Made by a program: the position numbers and the translations under genes. Source: Polynucleobacter wuianus (GTDB lineage Bacteria > Pseudomonadota > Gammaproteobacteria > Burkholderiales > Burkholderiaceae). From it: a stretch of DNA of 64,000 nt. The stretch's first letter is position 1. Every line of letters starts with the position of its first letter. The stretch is from assembly GCF_001659725.1 (NCBI RefSeq), contig NZ_CP015922.1, positions 1,736,001-1,800,000 of the forward strand, read 5' to 3'. Of the stretch, positions 58,848 through 64,000 are shown piece after piece. The notes below the pieces were generated by a model. The model worked only from the letters and a program-made list of their open reading frames with translations. It did no database searches and was not told the DNA's origin.

Positions 58848-60116
58848 TTAAAGAATGCAATCCCTATGTAACCACTTTGTCTGATAAGTCCCATCAGGAT
58901 CGTGCTCTTTGGATTGTTTGGCTATGTTAAAGGGCCTTCCGCCCCTAGGATCAGTTCCCTTGCCGGCTATATACAACCAATTTCCTTGATTGCTATACAC
59001 ATCATAGTCAATGAGCTGAGATTCAAACCATGCGGCACCAGCTAGCCAGTCACCTTCCATGTCGTAAATCCAATAACTAGCGACAATTTGACGCATGCGG
59101 TTTGAAATAAATCCTGTCGCCCTTAATTCACGCATGCCAGCATCAATAAATGACTCTCCGGTATTTCCAGAGGTCCACTGATTAAATTTCACATCATCAA
59201 ACTGCTTACTTTTTTGATCGCTCAGGCCTTTTGACTGATACAGCCTTTTGCCATATTTAAAATGTAAAAAGCGGAAATAGTCTCGCCAAAGAAGTTCAAA
59301 CCAAAGCCAATACGTGCCATCATTCGCACCAGACTTCATTTCATAATCTGTTAATTTTTTGGCAATTGACCTTACGGAACATGATCCATTCGCAAGCCAT
59401 GGAGAAAATTTACTTGAGTAATCCATCCCGATGAGTTGATTGCGAGTTTGCTTATACGTATCTACAAGAGTGCGCGCAAAGTATTGATTGATATGGGCTT
59501 GCGCCTGGTCCCCTCCCCCGAAGAATAGGCTTTTTCTGGGCGAGGGATTTGTTTTGGCTTGCGAACTATGCGGCCTTCCTTCACTTGGTAAAGGTGGAAT
59601 CACTGGTATTACTTCTATCGGATTCGTAAACCTCAGTTTTTGCTTTTCAATCTGCTGTCGAAATTGCGTAAATACATCGGGCATTTGCTCTAGCTCAAAT
59701 GGTAAAGACTTGGGGTCCAACATACTTGATTGCCATACACAGTGAAGCTCAAACCCGATCTCTCTTAGCGCTCTAACTTGCTCTAATTCTTCAGGCGCTT
59801 CAATTTGCTCACAATAAATCTGGCTGATGCCAAGCTGGATACGTAGCTCCGCAAATACTTCTGTGAAATTACCCGATAGCTCAAATAAATCAGACCCTAG
59901 CCGCCTGAGCTTTACCTTTAAGTTTTGTAAAGACTCCTGTAAAAAGACTTTGCGATGCTCGCCTACCCTTGAAAATCCCCATGGAGTCTCTAACTCTAAT
60001 GTTGATTCATGCACGTAAATGGGCAACAAAAAATCTGCGTTCTGACACGCGAGCATCAATGCAGGGCTATCTTCCAAGCGAAGATCATTTCTAAACCAAT
60101 AGATTGCGGTAGTCAT
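58848..60116 (-). CDS. DASH-family cryptochrome / photolyase
   Basis: 422 residues. N-terminal photolyase domain TTAIYWFRNDLRLEDSPAL, linker, and FAD-binding domain with YWLWFELLWRDYFRFLHFKYG, ATGFISNRMRQIVASYW and a C-terminal GRPFNIAKQSKEHDPDGTYQTKWL. The LWRDYFRF and ARELxxTGFxxNRxRQ patterns are the DASH subgroup. It repairs cyclobutane dimers in single-stranded DNA or acts in light signalling. Confidence 0.9.
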   Translation of the reverse strand: MTTAIYWFRNDLRLEDSPALMLACQNADFLLPIYVHESTLELETPWGFSRVGEHRKVFLQESLQNLKVKLRRLGSDLFELSGNFTEVFAELRIQLGISQIYCEQIEAPEELEQVRALREIGFELHCVWQSSMLDPKSLPFELEQMPDVFTQFRQQIEKQKLRFTNPIEVIPVIPPLPSEGRPHSSQAKTNPSPRKSLFFGGGDQAQAHINQYFARTLVDTYKQTRNQLIGMDYSSKFSPWLANGSCSVRSIAKKLTDYEMKSGANDGTYWLWFELLWRDYFRFLHFKYGKRLYQSKGLSDQKSKQFDDVKFNQWTSGNTGESFIDAGMRELRATGFISNRMRQIVASYWIYDMEGDWLAGAAWFESQLIDYDVYSNQGNWLYIAGKGTDPRGGRPFNIAKQSKEHDPDGTYQTKWLHRDCIL

Positions 60117-60149
60117 TTGTGTGTGAATTATCGAACATCTATTAAAGAT

Positions 60150-61550
60150 CTACCGGATACTAATTGGTATTACTTGTGCTTTAAAGGGGCCTGATAAGGC
60201 TTTTTTGACTATCTTGTAAATATCGAGATCAAACTCAGCCTCGCCAGAATCCGCCAACTCATAAAGCTCATCTTGATTAATGGCGGTGCCGAGATAGCAC
60301 CATTTATCAATGACGATCATCTCACCGCCCTCTTTGATAGCGATAGGCCCAGAGTAAGGCCATACTTGCACCTTAAACAATTCCAATACTGTCTTTAGCT
60401 GTAAGTTATGCAGCGCAATTGGGGTGAGATTCAGGCATGCGCCATTACATTGTTTTACCTGATACCCAAAGCAAGATTTACCTTCAACCCTCTTTTCTAG
60501 ACCAAGCAATGCCTCACAAAGATGATACTTTTTGGCAATCGCCTTCAAATAAGAGTGCGCCTCTCGCTTGCTATAAAACAAGCCATATAAATTATCTTGC
60601 AAACCAGGAGCTAGTTGATGATGGGTAACGAGTACAGGCACAAGAACTCCAGCATCATCCTCAACCAAGCTCCATCCACAAAGATCTTTCGATCTACGTA
60701 GCTTAATGTTCATGCTTGGCATGCGCTCTTTAATTAACCTAGATTCTAGGATCAGAGCGCCAAGCTCTCCACCAGTTTGAATCCAATCAATATCACGGAT
60801 TTGCAAAGAGAGTTTCATTTCTTTGCGCTGCGTTAATGCGCCTTGAAAGTGCCCCATCACTCTGCTGCGTAAGGAGATGCTCTTACCAATGTATAGAGGA
60901 GTCTTGTTTTCCCCATAAAAGATATAGCAGCCAGGTCCATCAGGAATAGAGTCTATTAGGCCCTTATCTATATTTGGCGGCAGACTAGGGTTGCCTACCA
61001 GTTGATTGATTACCTCATTGAGTTTTTCTTTACCGAACCTGGATTCGCATACTCGCCAAAACTGCAGCAACAAATCTGCATCACCAAGAGCGCGATGACG
61101 GACGCTCACTTGCAGACCATGGGCATTAATAATGGTATCTAGATTATGGCGAGGCTGCTCTGGAAAGAGTAATCTGGAGAGCTTTACTGTACATAGAACT
61201 TTGGACTTAAAGTCTATGCCGCTTCTTTTGAAAGCAGCTTTGATGAATCCATAGTCAAATCGGGCATTGTGAGCAATGAATATCTTTCCTTCAAGCTCTT
61301 GCATTAACTCGTTCGCAACCTCATCAAAGCTTGGCTGATTCTCAACCATCTGAGGAGATATACCAGTCAGTCTTTGAATATTTTGCGGAATAAAGGTTTG
61401 TGGGTTAATTAACCGCTCCCATACCTGGATTTCATTACCAGTTAGGGTTTTGATACCAATCTCGGTAATGCGGTCCAAATCGAAACGGGACCCTGTGGTT
61501 TCAATATCTACAAAAGCCAAATTAGGGTAAAAGACCTCTTCAATGTCCAC
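60150..61550 (-). CDS. DnaQ-type exonuclease fused to UvrC-like GIY-YIG domain
   Basis: About 466 residues from a GTG at 61550. The first part is a DEDDh exonuclease (FVDIETTGS, HNARFDYGF, and RHRALGDADLL). The second has a GIY-YIG nuclease start (GPGCYIFYGENKTPLYIGKSISLRSRVMGHF) and a Cho/UvrC-like region. Such exonuclease-Cho fusions act in DNA repair. An ORF extension to 61646 starts with TTG and overlaps the upstream gene by 77 bp; the GTG is preferred. Confidence 0.85.
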   Translation of the reverse strand: MDIEEVFYPNLAFVDIETTGSRFDLDRITEIGIKTLTGNEIQVWERLINPQTFIPQNIQRLTGISPQMVENQPSFDEVANELMQELEGKIFIAHNARFDYGFIKAAFKRSGIDFKSKVLCTVKLSRLLFPEQPRHNLDTIINAHGLQVSVRHRALGDADLLLQFWRVCESRFGKEKLNEVINQLVGNPSLPPNIDKGLIDSIPDGPGCYIFYGENKTPLYIGKSISLRSRVMGHFQGALTQRKEMKLSLQIRDIDWIQTGGELGALILESRLIKERMPSMNIKLRRSKDLCGWSLVEDDAGVLVPVLVTHHQLAPGLQDNLYGLFYSKREAHSYLKAIAKKYHLCEALLGLEKRVEGKSCFGYQVKQCNGACLNLTPIALHNLQLKTVLELFKVQVWPYSGPIAIKEGGEMIVIDKWCYLGTAINQDELYELADSGEAEFDLDIYKIVKKALSGPFKAQVIPISIR

Positions 61551-61569
61551 GTTTAATGACTTTACAGCT

Positions 61570-62157
61570 CTAGTTTGCTGGTGAGTTTTTATTGAGATAG
61601 TCGGCAAAACTAAAAATCGAGTTTGGTCCCAGCGGAATTTCTTCAACTTTTTTAAATGAAGTCTTCACTACTTTTTGAAACTCGCCCTTGGGTCTTTTTT
61701 CTTGCTTAGCTTTCACTTCCACCTCCGTAGGAAAATAAGGCTTTCTTTCGGGGGCGGTTTGCACTTCACTAAAGCGCGGAATGTAGTCTTTGATAGCAGA
61801 AGATAAAGTGACATTAGAGATGCAATTCATCATATAAGCCTCTAGAGACTGATAGAGATCTTTTGCTATATCAGATACCTCTACTTTTCTCTTTTTAATG
61901 CGATTCATCGCCAAAACAATATCTTTGATCGTAATAATGCGTGGGTCTTTTGAGAGCTGATAGCCACCAGCTCGACCTTTAATCCCGATGACAAGCCCTG
62001 ATTCTCGAAGAGGTCGCAGCAAGAGTTCAATGCGACTAATCGACATATGCAGTCTTTGGGCTATCTCTGGTACAGAGACTAGCTGGCCATTAGTCGAGTG
62101 ACTGGCAATATCCACCAGTGTATTTAGAGCAACTTTGACTGCTTTAGTAACTTCCAT
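61570..62157 (-). CDS. Rrf2 family transcriptional regulator
   Basis: 195 residues from ATG at 62157. Rrf2 wHTH: KAVKVALNTLVDIASHSTNGQLVSVPEIAQRLHMSISRIELLLRPLRESGLVIGIKGRAGGYQLSK. The three-cysteine cluster of IscR is absent. An unusual ~85-residue Lys/Arg-rich C-terminal tail has KPYFPTEVEVKAKQEKRPKGEF. Located directly upstream of the exonuclease fusion. Confidence 0.85.
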   Translation of the reverse strand: MEVTKAVKVALNTLVDIASHSTNGQLVSVPEIAQRLHMSISRIELLLRPLRESGLVIGIKGRAGGYQLSKDPRIITIKDIVLAMNRIKKRKVEVSDIAKDLYQSLEAYMMNCISNVTLSSAIKDYIPRFSEVQTAPERKPYFPTEVEVKAKQEKRPKGEFQKVVKTSFKKVEEIPLGPNSIFSFADYLNKNSPAN

Positions 62158-62192
62158 GGTGTTTTTGACATAAAAGTGAGATTGAGAATAGT

Positions 62193-62738
62193 ATGAAACT
62201 GATTCAAACTTTGTGCTGCAGCGCACTAATTAACCCTTTTTATCCCATGGTTGAAGCCTCCGAAAGTCAATACACCTTTTCCTGCCGTCTGCTATGCTTT
62301 CTTGCTTGCCTGATGGCTGGCGCCATCATTGCTCAAGCTCTTGGCTGCCTCGCAACATACCTTGCAATGGAAGACTCGCAGGCAGCGGGCATGATGGCGC
62401 ATCTGCTTATACAACATCTCTCATACTATTTTTTGGGGTGTGGATTTGTCATCTTGAGTCTCTCCAATATCTTGATTAAGAGAGGCTTATCTCAACTGAA
62501 AGTAATTCGCTTACCTTCTTTGATATTGATCGTTTCCGTTAGCGTTGCCAGCTTTTTGCTCATCCCACGCATGGACTACTTAAGAGCGACCGCACTCTTG
62601 GATGGAATGCCAGTAATGCTCTCGCCTTTTGCAAGCTACTTTGCAATATTAAATGGGATCACATTTTTCTTACTTTGCGTTCAGATTTTCTCAAGCCTCC
62701 TAATAGCCTGGAGTCTTAGTGATAATCAATCAACCTAG
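62193..62738 (+). CDS. DUF4149-like membrane protein
   Basis: 181 residues with four membrane helices (LLCFLACLMAGAIIAQALG, HLLIQHLSYYFLGCGFVILSL, LILIVSVSVASFLLI, FAILNGITFFLLCVQIFSSLLIAW). The layout and length are those of DUF4149 (TMEM205-like) proteins. ATG at 62193; one at 62247 is an alternative. Its 3' end overlaps the convergent DUF2244 gene by 9 bp. Confidence 0.65.
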   Translation: MKLIQTLCCSALINPFYPMVEASESQYTFSCRLLCFLACLMAGAIIAQALGCLATYLAMEDSQAAGMMAHLLIQHLSYYFLGCGFVILSLSNILIKRGLSQLKVIRLPSLILIVSVSVASFLLIPRMDYLRATALLDGMPVMLSPFASYFAILNGITFFLLCVQIFSSLLIAWSLSDNQST

Positions 62739-63164
62739 GTAAGCACGTACTTGTGCAATCAAGGCAAGCTGCTGCTCATGCCTTATAAACTGGCCAAGCT
62801 CAATCCGTAATGCAGATTGGCTGATATGAAATGTTTTAGAGCCCTCAATCGGCGGCTCAATTTTTGCCCACTGAGTATTAAATTCAAAAAGGGTTTCTCT
62901 GTAACCAATAAATTTTTTGACTAAAAGACGTTTTCCATCAATTTCAATCGTTTCACAATCTAAAGCATGTCTGCAGTAGATTAAAAAACCAACCGTTACC
63001 GCCGTTAACTCCAAGGCTGTAAAAATTGGAATCATCCATACGCCTGCCAAAAAGAAGCCTGTTGCGACGATCAGCGAAAGACAAACCAAGACAACATAAA
63101 ATTGGAGAAGTTGCTTTGGTGTTAGCGCGCAGTTTCTTCGCATTTGCCAACGTTTCGGACTCAT
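62730..63164 (-). CDS. DUF2244 membrane protein
   Basis: 144 residues. Two adjacent membrane helices (LLQFYVVLVCLSLIVATGFFLAG, WMIPIFTALELTAVTVGFLIYCRHA) and a C-terminal cytoplasmic part, typical of DUF2244 proteins. The start RRNCALTPKQLLQFY is characteristic. Function unknown. Confidence 0.85.
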   Translation of the reverse strand: MSPKRWQMRRNCALTPKQLLQFYVVLVCLSLIVATGFFLAGVWMIPIFTALELTAVTVGFLIYCRHALDCETIEIDGKRLLVKKFIGYRETLFEFNTQWAKIEPPIEGSKTFHISQSALRIELGQFIRHEQQLALIAQVRAYLG

Positions 63165-63190
63165 GTCAACGGCTAGAGAATAACCAAGCT

Positions 63191-63340
63191 TTATTTAATC
63201 TTGTTGCGCTCTTGAGCTTTAGCCAACTGATCAGCGCTTCGTTGCTGAAAATCGACCATATTGTGATAACCCATTTGATAGCAAGGGCAATGCTTACCCA
63301 AAATAAAGCGGGCTAGCTTAATGCGAAGCTTTTGAATCAT
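63191..63340 (-). CDS. Small conserved-looking protein, 49 aa
   Basis: MIQKLRIKLARFILGKHCPC, then YQMGYHNMVDFQQRSADQLAKAQERNKIK. A GGAGATCAAA ribosome-binding site lies right before the ATG. The HCPCYQMGYH segment might bind metal. No family recognised. Too small to be found by length alone, but the ribosome-binding site and codon use support it. Confidence 0.6.
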   Translation of the reverse strand: MIQKLRIKLARFILGKHCPCYQMGYHNMVDFQQRSADQLAKAQERNKIK

Positions 63341-63469
63341 TTTGATCTCCTAGTATTGAGCTTTAAATGTAAACGTAAATAAGGTTTGGTGCTGGCTATC
63401 AGAAAAAGTGGGGCGTTTAACTCCAATTAAGCCTCAGCAAAGATGAGATAAATCCATTACATTGAATGG

Positions 63470-64000
63470 ATGACTGATTCCACCCCCTCCTCTCGCAAAA
63501 TTCCCCTATTTCCACTGGGCACCGTGCTTTTTCCAGATGGCGTGATTGCCCTGAAGATTTTTGAGGCACGCTACCTTGACATGATTAAGCAATGTTTGCG
63601 AGAAAAGACTGAGTTTGGCGTAGTGAGCATTATCAAAAACACTAGTGCCAGCGAAGAAGATATATCCCTATCCTTTTCAAACATTGGTACTCTGGCCAAA
63701 ATTGAGGACTTTGACCCAGTTCAGCCCGCTCTTTATATGACCAAGTCATTTGGCACGCAGCGCTTTAAGTTAATCACTAGCGCACAAGAGACTAATGGGC
63801 TTTGGATGGGTGAAGTTGAGCTTTTGGAGAACGATCCCCTTATCCCAATTCCCCAAGAGCATCAAAAGGTTGCTGAGTTACTAGATGAAATCATCTCAGT
63901 CATTCAAAGCGAAGATCTTTTAGGGGAAGCTCCCTTTAAGAAACCATTTAAGGTAGATGATTGTGGTTGGGTCTCTAACCGCCTTGCCGAGCTTTTACCC
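63470..64000 (+). CDS. LON-substrate-binding-domain protein (partial)
   Basis: At least 177 residues, running past the window end. RKIPLFPLGTVLFPDGVIALKIFEARYLDMIKQCLRE is the LON N-terminal (PUA-like) domain, followed by FGVVSIIKN, IGTLAKIEDF and a helical part with FKVDDCGWVSNRLAELLP. Stand-alone LON domain proteins of about 200 residues are common in beta-proteobacteria; a role in substrate recognition is assumed. Confidence 0.88.
   Translation, partial: MTDSTPSSRKIPLFPLGTVLFPDGVIALKIFEARYLDMIKQCLREKTEFGVVSIIKNTSASEEDISLSFSNIGTLAKIEDFDPVQPALYMTKSFGTQRFKLITSAQETNGLWMGEVELLENDPLIPIPQEHQKVAELLDEIISVIQSEDLLGEAPFKKPFKVDDCGWVSNRLAELLP

Overview
The window looks like a chromosome segment of a low-GC, Polynucleobacter-like betaproteobacterium (Burkholderiales). 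That is inferred from gene content: Bug-type solute-binding proteins next to catabolic genes, a Gram-negative general porin, DUF3106, DUF2244 and phasin genes, AhpC/AhpF, and an Azoarcus-type group I intron in tRNA-Ile(CAU). No rRNA gene is present to confirm it.

Layout. (1) 1-4.4 kb: an SDR dehydrogenase, a TRAP transporter (DctP plus fused DctQM) and a secreted cupin, a likely uptake and oxidation unit for an unknown organic acid. (2) 4.4-14.2 kb: ahpC-ahpF, a YSC84-like lipoprotein, a phasin, an HDAC-fold deacetylase, DUF2237, DUF2452, a quinone reductase, a metallo-hydrolase, and a MarR-DoxX-flavodoxin redox operon with a clear palindromic operator. (3) 14.2-17.5 kb: an IS3-family element inserted in the loop of a terminator hairpin, an MFS exporter and an FlK-like thioesterase. 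(4) 17.5-24.8 kb: a DadA-like oxidoreductase behind a tandem glycine riboswitch, an M20 (hippurate-hydrolase-like) amidohydrolase, a Bug protein, a LysR regulator, and a porin broken by a frameshift. (5) 23.9-37.9 kb: one long minus-strand operon, catBCA-benABCDE-pcaIJFD-MFS-Bug, covering every step from benzoate to succinyl-CoA plus acetyl-CoA, with a divergent CatR/BenM-type regulator and an ATAC-N7-GTAT operator. (6) 38.3-44.1 kb: MacAB-like efflux genes, a DUF3106-ECF sigma-anti-sigma operon and a Spy/LTXXQ-like protein.

(7) 44.3-57.7 kb is accessory DNA. An IS481-family element abuts a tRNA-Ile(CAU) gene split by a 212-nt group I intron. Beyond it lies an integrative island with two tyrosine recombinases, an array of single-gene units that share a repeated leader and mostly end in terminator-type hairpins, a two-gene operon with a SIR2-like protein that has Asn where His is expected, small coupled ORFs, and an HEPN-like gene beside a frameshifted DUF6988-like gene. 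(8) 57.7-64 kb returns to ordinary genes: alpha/beta hydrolase, DASH cryptochrome, a DnaQ-exonuclease/GIY-YIG fusion, an Rrf2 regulator, small membrane proteins and a partial LON-domain gene.

Regions 4 and 5 can be read together: hydrolysis of a benzoylglycine-type substrate would release benzoate (to ben/cat/pca) and glycine (sensed by the riboswitch ahead of the DadA-like gene). A palindromic intergenic repeat (arms AGCGTTACTT / AAGTAACGCT) occurs at least seven times, five of them in or beside the island.
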